64,000 nt of DNA from assembly GCF_002101675.1 (NCBI RefSeq), contig NZ_LQOY01000025.1, forward strand, positions 1 to 64,000. Reading direction: 5' to 3'. Within the stretch, counting starts at the first letter, position 1; the number at the start of each line of letters is the position of its first letter. The position numbers and the translations under genes are program-made. This DNA comes from Mycobacterium gordonae. GTDB lineage: Bacteria > Actinomycetota > Actinomycetes > Mycobacteriales > Mycobacteriaceae. The notes under the pieces are model-generated. The model worked only from the letters and a program-made list of their open reading frames with translations, was not told the DNA's origin and ran no database searches. Positions 21,846 to 33,200 of this stretch are shown piece after piece.

Positions 21846-24800
21846 TCATCGATTCCGCCGCCGCTGTGCGGCGTTCTGTCGCGCCGCCGCGCGTTGCTGA
21901 GCGCGGTCGCGGACGGTGGTACTCGTTTCGGTGGCCGGATCGGGGCTCGACAGCCCGAGTTGGCGCATCAGGTCGGCGGTCAGGTCGTGCAACGTCGCCC
22001 CCTGCAGCAGCAACGCCACCGGCGGCTCGGCGCCGAAGTCGGCGCGGGCGGTGTTGCGGATCCGCACGGCCATCAGCGAATCCATGCCGAGGTCGAGCAA
22101 CGGCAGACCGGGGTCGACGGCGGATTTGTCCGCATAACCCATCACCGCCGCGATCCGGGACCGCAGCAGGTCGGTCATCACGCGTGCAACCTCGGCCGGG
22201 TCCAGGTCGCGCAGCGAGTCGGGGCCGGCCCAATCATCGCCGCCGCCAGCGGCTTCCAGCTCGCGCACCACGGCGGAGAAGAAGTCGTGGTTGCGGATTT
22301 CGGGGAAGGCGATCAGGGCGCGGTCCGCGCGCAGTCGGGCCACGCCGGTGTGGCTGCGGTCGCTGGCCAGCAACGATTCCATGGCCGCGAGCCCCTCGGC
22401 GGGGGTGATCGGATCCAGCACACTGCTGGCCAGGGTCCGGGCCATACCCACGTCCGACCAGGGACCCCAGTTGATCACCGCGGCGGGCAACCCGGCCGCG
22501 GCGCGCGTGGCGACAAGTGCGTCCAGCCACGCGTTCGCGCACGCGTAGGCACCCTGACCGGGCGCACCGAGCAGCGACGCGGTCGAGGAGAAACCGACCC
22601 ACCAGTCCAGCTCGCGCCCGCGGCTGGCCTCGTGCAGCCGTTGCGCGCCAACGGCTTTCGGCTCCCAGACCCGGTCTAGGCTGTCCTTGGTCATGGAGTA
22701 CAGCAGGGCGTCGTCGATAACGGCGGCGGAGTGCAGGATGCCGCGCAGCCCTCGGTTGCCGTCCTCGGCCGCCGCGACGAGTCGTTCCGCCACGCCGGGA
22801 GTCGCGATATCGCCGAGGACGACGGCGATTTCGGCGCGGCTCTCCAGTTCGGCCAGCACCTTGCGTTGTTCCTCCCCGGGTTCACTGCGGCCGTTGAGGA
22901 CCACCCGGCCCGCGCCACCGTCCACCAGCCAGCGCGCCACCACCAGGCCCAGGCCACCCAGGCCGCCGGTGATGATGTAGCTGGCACCGGGTCGGATCAC
23001 CGGATTGCGCTGAGCGCCATCAAGTGTGGCGCGGGTGAGCTGTTCGGCGTAGCGGTGCTCACCGCGGTGGGCGATGACCGTGGTCAGGAGTTCGCTATCG
23101 GGTGCGCTGAGTTCCGCATTCAATGCGCTGAGGTCGTTGTCGAGATCGACGAGTGTGGCCCGCAGTTCGGGATGCTCGTAGGCCAGCACCCGGATCAGAC
23201 CCTTCAGTGCGCCGACCGCGGGTTGCCCGGTCTCGTGGCCGACCGCCAGACCGCCCCGGCTGACCAGCCACAGCCGCGGCGGTTCGCCGTGCCAGCCGCC
23301 GACGATCGCGCGGACCACGGTGCTGATCGACCACACCAGATCGCGCGCCCGGGTTACGTCCGGCGCGTCCCCGACGAAGACGACGACGCCGGCGGGCGGG
23401 TGGTCGGGGTCACCCGCGGCGTCGGCGAAGGTGGCCAGCAGCGCGGGTTCGTCGTCGAGATCGGCGGTGAGCACCCGACGAAGTTCGGACCGCCAGCCGG
23501 CGGCGAACTCCTCGGCCGAGGCTTTGGCCGCCCCGGCAGCCAGCACCAGCCAGCTGCCCGCTGCGGACGGGGCGGTTGCGGCGGAAAGCGGTTGGTCCAC
23601 CCATGCGGCTTCGAAGATCTTCTGTCCCAACGGCAATGGCACGCTGCGCCGCTCGACGGACCGAAGGAAGATGTCGTTGATCTCCGCGGTCACATTGCCC
23701 GCCGCGTCCATCAGCACGATCCGGCCGAGCTTGCCGGTGCCGCCCGCGTCGAGGCTGGTCAGGGTCGCACGGCAGCGGGCATACCGACCGGGGTTGCCGT
23801 ACACCCGCACACTCTCGAAAGAGACCGGCAGGTAACTGGCTTCGGTAGCTCCATCGGCGGGCATGGCGGCCGCGAGGCTCTGCAGCGCGGCGTCCAGCAG
23901 GGCCGGATGAATGCGGTAGCCGGGGTGCCGGGGCGCCTCGTCGGGCAGGGTGATCTCGGTTTCCACCGAGCCGTCGGCCAACCGGTCGATGCGGGTCAGG
24001 CCGGCGAAGGCCGGACCGTAGTGCAGACCCGTCTGGCGCAGCAGCGAGTAGAAATCGGCCGGCGACACCGCGGCCTGGGACGGTGCGCTGGCGGGCACCG
24101 ATCCGGGGCCGCCCTGCGTCGCTTCGACTCTGGCCAGCGCGTGTCGCGTCCAATCTCCGCCGGGAGCCCGGGAGTGAACTTCGACGCGGATCTTGCTGTC
24201 GCCGTTGCGGATCAACTGCGTGGTCAGCTGGGTGTGCTTGTCCAGGGTGAGCATCTGCTCGACCTCGAGTTGGTTGATGCACAAGCTCTCGGCGGGCAGG
24301 CCCAGGCCTTCGCTGGCTGCAGCGAGCACGATTTCGGCGTATCCCGCGGCCGGCATGATCGATTGGCCGAACACGCGGTGGTCGGCGAGCCAGGGGGAGA
24401 CGTCGGTCCCGACGTCGGCCTGCCACACGTGATCGTGACTGGACGGCACCTCCACGTGCACACCCAGCAGTGGGTGGTTCATCACCAGTTCGGCCATCGA
24501 GGAGCGGTCCTGCACCCAGAACTGCTCGTGCTGCCACGCCGTGGTGGGGAGGTCGGCCAGCCGGCCACCGGTGGTCGCCGGTGGGTTCTTGGTGACCTGC
24601 GCGAGATGGGTGCGGAAGGTGACGGTGTCGTCGGTGTCGCGGTGCAGCGTCCCGACCGCGTGATAACCAGAACTGTCAAGGGTTTCGGTGATGGCGTGGG
24701 TCAGCAGCGGGTGGGCGCTGATCTCGATAAAGGTGTGGTGCTGCTCGCCGGCTGTGGTGATGGCCTGCTGGAAGTGCACCGGGTTTCGCATGTTGACGGC

Positions 24801-27200
24801 CCAGTGTTCGGCATCGAACAACGCCGTGGCATTAGGACTTTCGGTGGGGCTTTGGTAGGTGGTCGAGATGATCGGGATGCTCGGGGTGCGCGGTGCCAGG
24901 TCGGCGAGTTCGGCGCGCATCGCCGGCTGCAGCGCGTCCATGGCGGGATTGTGCGGGGCGACTTCGATATTGACCCGGCCGGCGAAGCGGTCCTGGGCCC
25001 GCGCCCGCTCGATCAACGCGTCGATGTCGTCGCTCGGCCCGGAGATGACGGTCTGGCGCGGTGAGTTGTAGATGCCCAGCGTCACCTGCGGGTAGTCGGC
25101 GATCAGGGCTTCGGTGGCCGCGGCGTCGAGTTCGAGTAGCGCCATCCCGCCCTGCCCGGACAGCGGCGCCATCAGCCGGGCCCGGGTGGCGGTGACCCGC
25201 AATCCTTCGGCGGGGGTCAGTGCTCCGGCGACCACCGCGGCGGCCACCTCACCCATCGAGTGCCCGATCACCAGATCGGGCTCGACCCCGTAGGAACGCC
25301 ACAACGCCGTCAGCGCCAACTGGATCCCGATCAGGCCCAGCTGGATCTGCTCGATACCCACCAGTTCGGTGCCGTCGGCCAGCACATCATGGAGCGAAAA
25401 ACCCGCCTGGGTGACGAAATCGGGCTCCAGATCGGCGACAGCCGCGGCGAAAGCGGGCTCGTCGGCCAGCAGCCGCCGGCCCATACCGGCCCACTGCGAA
25501 CCGCGACCGGAGTAGACGAACACGGTTCCCGTACCGGCGATGGCGCCCGAAGGGCCTACCACATTCGGTGCCGGCTTGCCGGCGGCCAGCGCACGCAACC
25601 CCGTAACGGCGTGTTCCCGGTCGCGGGCGATCACGGTGCCGAACTTGGCCTGCCGGGCGCGGTGGTGGTTGAGAGTGTGCGCGATGTCAGCCAGCGGCAC
25701 GTCGACGCCGTCCATCCAATCGGCCAGCACGCCGGCCGCGGCGGCCACCCGCTGCGGCGTCTTACCGGAGACCACCAGCGTCGACACCGCGGCAGCGGTA
25801 GCCGGTTGCACCGCAACGACTTCCGGTGCCTGCTCGATCACCACATGCGAGTTGGTCCCGCTGAGCCCGAACGAGGACACCGCCGCCCGACGCGGACCGG
25901 CGCCGTCGGGCCACGGGGTGCCTTCGGTCGGAACGAACAGCCGGGTCGACGACGCGTCGATCGCCGGATTCCACCGGGTGAAGTGCAGATTGCGCGGGAC
26001 GTAGCTGTGCTGCACCGCCAGGATCGCCTTGATCAGCCCGGCAACACCCGCCGCCGCTTCCAGGTGACCGATGTTGGTCTTGACCGCTCCGAGCGCGCAC
26101 CGGCCCTCGCCCCGACCGTAAGTGGCCGATAGCGACTCGAACTCGATCGGGTCGCCCAAAATCGTTCCGGTGCCGTGTGCTTCGACGTAATGCACACTCT
26201 CGGCGGGCACGTCGGCCTGCTTCAACGCGGTGGTGATGACGTCACGCTGAGCCAATGCATTCGGGGCGGTCATGCCGTTGGACCGGCCGTCCTGGTTGAT
26301 CGCGGAGCCACGGATCAGCGCCAGGATCCGGTCGCCGTCGCGGGTGGCGTCGGACAACCGCTTGAGCACCACCACCCCGCAGCCTTCGCCGCGGGTGAAG
26401 CCATCGGCCATGGCGTCGAAGGCCTTTGAGCGGCCGGTCGGCGACAGGGCCGACCACTTCGAGACCGCGATCGCGGCGAACGGTGACAGCGCCAGCTGTA
26501 TCCCGCCGGCCAGCGCCACGTCACTTTCCCGCAACCGCAGCGATTGACAGGCCAGGTGCACCGCCACCAGCGACGAGGAACACGCGGTGTCCACCGCCAC
26601 CGCCGGCCCACGCAGCCCGAGCAGGTAGGCGATGCGGCCCACCGCAGCCGCGTGCGGGGTGCCGGTGGACAGGTAGGCGTCGATCTCCGCGCGACGCTCG
26701 ATGTTGACGATGGTGTAGTCCCACGTCGACAAGCCCATGATCGCGGCGGTTCGGCTGCCGCTCAGCGAATCCGGTGCCAGCCCGGCGTGTTCCAGCGATT
26801 CCCAGGCCACCTCCAGCAGCACGCGGTGCTGCGGGTCCATCGCGGCGGCCTCGCGGGGGGTGATCCCGAAGAAGTCGGCGTCGAAGCCCGCGACGTCATC
26901 GATGAAACCGCCCCACTTGGTGGTCATCTTGCCCGGTGTCTCGGGGTCGGGGTCGTAGAACGCGTCGGCGTCCCAGCGGTCGGCGGGCACTTCTGAGATG
27001 GTGTCCCGGCCGTCGAGCAGCAGTCGCCAGAAGTCTTGCGGCCCTTGCACTTTCCCCGGCAGCCGGCAGCCCATCCCGATCACCGCGATCGGCTCGGCGA
27101 CGTCGGTGGGGAATGCGGTGCCCGCCCGCACGAGTTCGCGCGCGAGGACCTCGCGGGCCTTCGGTGACATTTGGGCGGCGCGTTCGGCCAGACTCGTCAT
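21846..27200 (-). CDS. ppsD: Phthiocerol synthesis polyketide synthase PpsD (malonyl-type AT)
   Basis: 1784 residues. Domain order KS (Cys207), AT (Ser648 in GHSMGE), DH (His941 in [10 protein letters not shown]), KR (GGLGGLG near 1410; Tyr in GQGAYACAN), ACP (Ser1708 in GMDSLMA). No ER in cis, as in M. tuberculosis, where Rv2953 reduces in trans. The AT carries VAPHN (747-751) followed by PAMDALQP, the malonyl-type version shared with PpsA and PpsB here, whereas phthiocerol needs methylmalonyl at this step. The ATG at 27200 overlaps the ppsC stop as TAATG. The orthology call is firm from KS, DH, KR and the C-terminus; the AT appears to have been replaced. Confidence 0.93.
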   Translation of the reverse strand: MTSLAERAAQMSPKAREVLARELVRAGTAFPTDVAEPIAVIGMGCRLPGKVQGPQDFWRLLLDGRDTISEVPADRWDADAFYDPDPETPGKMTTKWGGFIDDVAGFDADFFGITPREAAAMDPQHRVLLEVAWESLEHAGLAPDSLSGSRTAAIMGLSTWDYTIVNIERRAEIDAYLSTGTPHAAAVGRIAYLLGLRGPAVAVDTACSSSLVAVHLACQSLRLRESDVALAGGIQLALSPFAAIAVSKWSALSPTGRSKAFDAMADGFTRGEGCGVVVLKRLSDATRDGDRILALIRGSAINQDGRSNGMTAPNALAQRDVITTALKQADVPAESVHYVEAHGTGTILGDPIEFESLSATYGRGEGRCALGAVKTNIGHLEAAAGVAGLIKAILAVQHSYVPRNLHFTRWNPAIDASSTRLFVPTEGTPWPDGAGPRRAAVSSFGLSGTNSHVVIEQAPEVVAVQPATAAAVSTLVVSGKTPQRVAAAAGVLADWMDGVDVPLADIAHTLNHHRARQAKFGTVIARDREHAVTGLRALAAGKPAPNVVGPSGAIAGTGTVFVYSGRGSQWAGMGRRLLADEPAFAAAVADLEPDFVTQAGFSLHDVLADGTELVGIEQIQLGLIGIQLALTALWRSYGVEPDLVIGHSMGEVAAAVVAGALTPAEGLRVTATRARLMAPLSGQGGMALLELDAAATEALIADYPQVTLGIYNSPRQTVISGPSDDIDALIERARAQDRFAGRVNIEVAPHNPAMDALQPAMRAELADLAPRTPSIPIISTTYQSPTESPNATALFDAEHWAVNMRNPVHFQQAITTAGEQHHTFIEISAHPLLTHAITETLDSSGYHAVGTLHRDTDDTVTFRTHLAQVTKNPPATTGGRLADLPTTAWQHEQFWVQDRSSMAELVMNHPLLGVHVEVPSSHDHVWQADVGTDVSPWLADHRVFGQSIMPAAGYAEIVLAAASEGLGLPAESLCINQLEVEQMLTLDKHTQLTTQLIRNGDSKIRVEVHSRAPGGDWTRHALARVEATQGGPGSVPASAPSQAAVSPADFYSLLRQTGLHYGPAFAGLTRIDRLADGSVETEITLPDEAPRHPGYRIHPALLDAALQSLAAAMPADGATEASYLPVSFESVRVYGNPGRYARCRATLTSLDAGGTGKLGRIVLMDAAGNVTAEINDIFLRSVERRSVPLPLGQKIFEAAWVDQPLSAATAPSAAGSWLVLAAGAAKASAEEFAAGWRSELRRVLTADLDDEPALLATFADAAGDPDHPPAGVVVFVGDAPDVTRARDLVWSISTVVRAIVGGWHGEPPRLWLVSRGGLAVGHETGQPAVGALKGLIRVLAYEHPELRATLVDLDNDLSALNAELSAPDSELLTTVIAHRGEHRYAEQLTRATLDGAQRNPVIRPGASYIITGGLGGLGLVVARWLVDGGAGRVVLNGRSEPGEEQRKVLAELESRAEIAVVLGDIATPGVAERLVAAAEDGNRGLRGILHSAAVIDDALLYSMTKDSLDRVWEPKAVGAQRLHEASRGRELDWWVGFSSTASLLGAPGQGAYACANAWLDALVATRAAAGLPAAVINWGPWSDVGMARTLASSVLDPITPAEGLAAMESLLASDRSHTGVARLRADRALIAFPEIRNHDFFSAVVRELEAAGGGDDWAGPDSLRDLDPAEVARVMTDLLRSRIAAVMGYADKSAVDPGLPLLDLGMDSLMAVRIRNTARADFGAEPPVALLLQGATLHDLTADLMRQLGLSSPDPATETSTTVRDRAQQRAAARQNAAQRRRNR

Positions 27201-30200
27201 TACTCCGCGCCTTCCGTCGCCGCTTCCAGCTCACTGGCCGCAACCAGGTCAGACAGCAAATCCATTTCCTCATCGGACAAGGGCTCGTCCTCGGGGTCCT
27301 CGGCCGGTGGGGTTGGTGACTCGTAACCCAGCCGTTCGCACAGCGCGCCGGCCAGGTCGGTGATGGTCGGGTAGGCCCAGACCAGGGCCACCGGCAGGGT
27401 GGTGCCCAGGCTCGCCTCCAGCCGGTTGCGCAGTTCCAGGGCCATCAGGGAGTCCAGCCCCAGTGACTCCATCGGCCGGTCGTGGTCGATCGGGTCGGTC
27501 GAGCGCAGCACCGCCCGGATCTCGTCGGCGATGGCGGTGGCGAGCCGTGCCGGGCGCGCGGCGGGATCGGTCGCGTCCAGTTCGGCGCGGATCCGGCCAC
27601 CGCCGGTCCGCTGCTCGACCGTGATCGACTCCTGCAGCGTGGCGAACAACGACGATCCCGCTGCGGCAGGAAACGACTGGAACCACTGCCGAGCGTCGAG
27701 GGCGAACACACCGGTGCGGGCGCGGTCCGCCGAGAGGATCAACTCCATCGCGGCCAGCCCTTGGGCCGGGGTGATCATCGAGACGCCGAGGTCGGCGAAG
27801 AACTGGGCGCGGCCCACTTGCGCCCAAGGGCCCCAGTTGATTCCGGTCGCGGGGAGCCCCATGGCCCGTCGGTAGGCGACCAGCCCGTCGATCCAGGAGT
27901 TCGCCGAGGCATACGACCCCTGCCCGGGCGCGCCGACCAGGGAGGAGACCGACGAGAACGACACCCACCAATCCAGGTCCGCATCCTTGGTCGCCTCGTG
28001 CAGCCACCAGCCACCGGCCACCTTGGGGGCGAACACCCGCGCCGACGCCGAGTCGGACATGTTGAGCACGATCTCGTCGGCCAGCACCATCGCGCTGTGC
28101 ACCACCCCGGCCAAACGCAAGCCTGCGTCGTCGACGGCGGCCACCAGGCGGCGCGAGGTTTCCGGGTCGGCGAGGTCACCGGTGACCACTTCGACGCGCC
28201 CGCCCGCGTTGTTCAGCTCGTCGATCGATGCCTGCACCTCGGGCCCCGGGGCCGAACGCCCGTTCAGCACAACCAGACCCGCGCCCCGCTCGACCAGCCA
28301 TTGGGCCGTCACGAAGCCCAGACCGCCCAGTCCGCCGGCGACGATGTAGCCCCCGTCCGGCCGGACCAGGGGCTGGGCCGGGGGCGGCGCGAGTGCCGTG
28401 ATGCTGCCTGTCTGTGGCAGGGAGATGACGACGCGGCCGGCGTGTTCGCCCGATCGCAGGACTCGCAACGCCTCCGCCGCGTCGGCAAGGGCGAACTCGG
28501 TCACCGGGAGCGGCGCCAACCGGCCCGCGACAGCGTGCTGCAGGATCTCTTCGAGGTAGGCGCGGTAGCGCCTGGGCTGCGGGCGCACGGCCGCGAAGGA
28601 GGCATCGCGGGCCAGCGCGGACAGATCGATCGCGGTGTCGGGCGCGCCCAGCTGGATGAACCGCCCACCCGGCGCGAGTGACTGCATGCCGGACCGAATA
28701 GATTCTCCCGGTGCCGAATTGATGACGACATCAACCTGGGCGTCGGCTGGTGCGCTGGTGTACACCTGCGCGCCGAGCATCGTCGCGACGGCGGCGGCGG
28801 CCAGGTCCACGCCGTCGCCGCTGCGGTGGATCAGCACCTTCTCACCGGGTGCCACCTGCCCGACCGTGCACAACGCATGCCAGGCCGTCACGTAGGGGAG
28901 CCCGAAGCCGGCCGCCTGGGTGTCGGACAACGCGTCGGGGACTTCGACGACCAGTTCGGCGTCCGCGGTGAGGGAGGAGCCGACCGCGCCGCTGCCGAAG
29001 GCGATGACGCGGGTGCCGGTTTGCGGCCCGCGAGTCACCACGCCGAGGCATTCGGTGAGGCCATCGCCGTTCGCGGGCGGGGCGGCGAGCACGCGGATCT
29101 CGACCTGGCCGGCGGCGGGCTCGGTTCGGGTGGTCGCCCGCATCTGCAGGTCGCGGTCCATGGTGAACGCGCCGCCGGCATCGAGATCGACTGTGGTGAA
29201 GCGGGTTTCGGGATCCAGCTGGCCGGACGTCATCGGCGGGGCCACCAGGCGGCTGACGTACCGATGTCCGGCGCGCAGCGCCACCTCGTCCTGATCGGAG
29301 CCGAACAGGAGCTCGTCGACCAGGCCGGGGAGCGGTTGGGTGCCGTCCGGGTCGAGGTCGACCAGAGTCGTCTTGAGCTCCGGGTGTTCGAAGGTCAGCA
29401 CCCGGGCGATGCCGCGAAGCGGCGTCTGCGCCAGGGTGACCGACTCGGTGGAGTCGAGTTGTTGCGCACCGCGCGTGACGATCCACAGCCGCGGGCTGTT
29501 ACGGGCACCCACCCGCGACACCGTTCTGACGATGTCGGCGATGCGCAGCGTGCGGGTGCGTGCGAGGTCGAGTTGGGCCGGGATCGGCTCGGCTTCATCG
29601 GACGTGCGGGGCGGGCAGACCACCACGATGCCGTCCCAGGCGATGTCGCGCTGGCCGATCGCCGTGTGCAGGGACTCGTCGTCGGAAACCACGTCGCACC
29701 GGCCGATCCGGGCGGCGAGCGCGGACTGCAGCCCGAGCTCATCGGAGCCGACCAGCAACAGCGCCGCGGGCGCCGCGGGCTGCCCCTCCAGCGCCGCGGG
29801 CTCCCATTGGACCGAGAACAGCCGGTTGCCGAGTTCCCGTGCGCCGCTGGGGGACCGCAACACCGCCATGTCGACGCGGTCGATCTCCAGCACCGGCCGG
29901 CCGTCGGCGTCGGTCAACGACACCCGGCCGGCCAGGCGGTCGGGGTCGTCGGTCGGGGCGAGGGACGCGATCGCTGTCGTCCCGCTCACCACATCGCCGA
30001 ACACCCGCACACCGGCGAAACCCACCGGCAGCACGATGGCCGGCCGGCCGCCGGTGGTCAGCTCGGTGGCCGGCCCGGTCGCGCCGAGGGTCTGCATCGC
30101 GATGTCCATCATCACCGGATGCAGCAGGAACTTGCGGGCGCCCGCTTTGGCCGACGCCGGCAATTGCACCTGCGCGCGGGCGGCGCCGGACGGCAACACC

Positions 30201-33200
30201 GACAGACCGACGATGCCCTGAAACGCGGGTCCGTGCTGCTGACCGGCGGCGCGCAGCCGCTGATACAGCTCCTCAGGCTCGAGAGCGCTGGCGCCTTCGG
30301 TGGATTCCGGTGCCGTCGGCTCGCCCGGCGCGATTGCAGGCACTAGTGTGGCTGTGGCGTGTTTGATCCAGCCGGAACCGGTGCTGCGCGTGCGTATTTC
30401 GACCCGGCAGGACATCTCGTCACCGGTGAGCGTGGTGGCGATCACCGTGCTGTCGGTGACGTGCATCAGCTGCTCGAGAGTGAGTTCGCTGATCGTCCAG
30501 GACGCGCCGGCGAAGGTGTCGGTTGCCGCGGCCAGCGCGATCTCCGCGTAGGCCGCCCCGGGGAGGACGCAGACGCCGTCGACGCAGTGGTCGCCCAGCC
30601 ACAGCAGGCCGGGACCGATCGGGCATTCCCACACCCGGGTGCCGTTGGTCGGGTCGTCGACGCCGACGCCGAGCAGGGGATGGGCGTGTGTCCCCGCGGT
30701 CGAGTCGGCATCGATCCAGTGCCGGGTGTGTTGCCACGGGGTGCCCGGCAGCAGCGGGTGCGGTTCGGGTGGGTGCGGTGTGTCGGGCGGGCGGGTGCCG
30801 TGGGTGGCGTTGACGTTGGTGTGGAAGGTGACGGTGTCGTCGGTGTCCCGCTGCAAGGTGCCCAGCACCCGTGCGCCGGCATCGGCCAGGGTGTCGGTGA
30901 TGGCGTAGGTGAGCAGCGGGTGCGGGCTGACTTCGACGAAGGTGTGGTGGCTCTGCGCGGCCAGGCTGATGGCCTGGTGGAACCGAACTGGGTTGCGCAG
31001 GTTGGCGGCCCAGTACCCGGCGTCCAGCAGTGCCGGCGTCGGCCCCTGGACGGCGGTGGTCAGCATCGGGATGGTGGGCGGCTTGGGTTTCAGATCGGCT
31101 AGCGCGGAGCGCAATTCGGGCAGGATGGGGTCGATGATGGGGTGGTGTGAGGCCACGTCGACGTCGATGCGCCGGGCCAGCAGGTCCCTGGCCGCGACAG
31201 CGGCGATCACGGCGTCCACCTGTTCGGGCGGTCCGGCGATCACTGACTGGCGCGGCGAGGCGTGCACCGCCAGGGTCAGCCCCGGGTAGCCGGCGATCGC
31301 CGCCGCGGTGGCTGACGCGTCGAGTTCCAGCAGCGCCATGGCGCCCTGTCCGGCCAGCGCGGCCATCAGCCGCGAGCGGGTGGCGATCACTTTCAGGCCG
31401 TCGGCGGGGGACAGCGCCCCGGCTACCACGGCCGCCGTCACCTCGCCCATCGAGTGGCCGATGACGGCGTCGGGCTTCACGCCGTAATGCCGCCACAGCG
31501 CGGTGAGCGCCAGCTGGATGCCGACCAGCACCGGCTGGATGTTCTCGATACCGGCCACCTCGCGGCTCTCGCCAAGGGTCTGCTGCAGCGAAAAGCCGAC
31601 CTGGGCAACGAAATCCGGCTCCAGGTCCGCGACGGCCGCGGCGAACGCGGGCTCATCGGCCAGCAGTTGGCGGCCCATGCCGACCCACTGCGAACCCTGG
31701 CCGGAGTAGACGAACACCGTGCCCGGCCCGACGGAACCGTCATTGCAGACCGGATCGGCAGCCACTGCGCGCAGCCCCGCTATCGCCTGCGCCCGATTCC
31801 GGGCGACCACGGTCGCGAACTTGACCTGCCGGGCGCGATGGTGGTTGAGCGTGTGCGCGACATCGGCCGGCCGCGTTTCCGCGCCGGGTCCTTCCCACCA
31901 GTCCGCTACGGCCGAAGCGGTCGCCGCGACCCGCTGCGGCGTCTTACCCGACACCACCAGGGTGCAGACGGGCGGCTGCGGGACGGCTTGTGACGCAACT
32001 GGTTCGGGCGCCTGCTCGAGCACCACATGCGCATTGGTGCCGCTGACGCCGAACGAGGACACGCCGGCCCGGCGGGGCGCTTCGGTGGCCGGCCAGTCCA
32101 TACCGGCTGCGGCGATGCGCATCCGGGACACGCCCTCGCTGACGTGCGGTGTCAGCTGCCGGAAGTTCAGGTGCGCCGGGATGTGCTGGTGGCCCAGTGC
32201 CAGAACGGTTTTGATGAAACCAGCGATGCCGGCCGCGGCCTCCAGGTGGCCCAGGTTGGTTTTGACCGAGCCGAGCACCAGCGGCTGACGGCCGTCACGG
32301 TCGCTGAACACCTTGCTCAGCGAGTCGAGTTCGATCGGGTCACCCAGCGGGGTCCCGGTGCCGTGCGCCTCGACGTAGTCGATGTCGGCCGGTGTCAGCT
32401 TGGCCGAGGCGAGAGCCTTGCGCAGCAACGCCTGCTGCGCGGGCCCGTTGGGTACCGTGACGCCGCTGCTGGCGCCGTCCTGATTGACCGCCGAACCACG
32501 GACCACGGCCAGGATGCGGTTGCCGTCCCGTTGCGCGTCGGCCAGCCGCTTGAGCATCACCACCCCGGCGCCCTCGCTGCGCACGTATCCGTCGGCGTCG
32601 GCGTCGAAGGTCTTGCACTGACCTTCCGGGGACAGCATGCCCCACCGCGAGCAGGCGATGCTCGGTCCGGGGCTGAGCAGCAGGTTGGTGCCGCCGACCA
32701 GCGCCATGTCGCTCTCCCGGGACCGCAGGCTCTGCGACGCCAGGTGGATCGCCACCAGCGACGACGAGCAGGCAGTGTCGATGACGACCGCGGGCCCTTG
32801 TGCGCCAAGGAAATACGCCAGCCGCCCGGCGGTGAAGTTGAGTGCGTTGCCGGTGGGGATGTAGGCGTCGAGGTCCTCGGGCCGCAGCCGGCCGGCCAAG
32901 CTGACCATGTAGTCGTAGGCGGTGACGCCGACGAAGACGGAGGTCTGGGTGCCGCGGATGGTGTGCGGCGCAACACCGGAATTCTCCAGCGCCTCCCAGG
33001 CGACTTCGAGCAGCAGCCGCTGTTGCGGGTCCATCGCGGCCGCTTCGCGCGGGGAGATCGCGAAGAATTCGGCGTCGAACTCCTCCGGTTGCCAGCCGGT
33101 GAGGAAGCCGCCCTCGCGGCTGCAGATGGTGCCGGGCACGGTGTGGTCGTCGGTGTAGAAGGCGTCGGCATCCCAGCGTTCGCCGGGCACCCGGATGATG

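Noticed and set aside
21826-22233. Longer ppsE start at 22233
   Set aside because: The extension is an alternative reading of the ppsD 3' end; GTG 21825 has a GGAGG site and gives the conserved N-terminus SIPDNAIAVVGM.
19330-25064. Long plus-strand open frames across ppsE and ppsD (620 and 777 codons)
   Set aside because: Antisense shadows of PKS coding sequence; compositionally biased products without recognisable domains.
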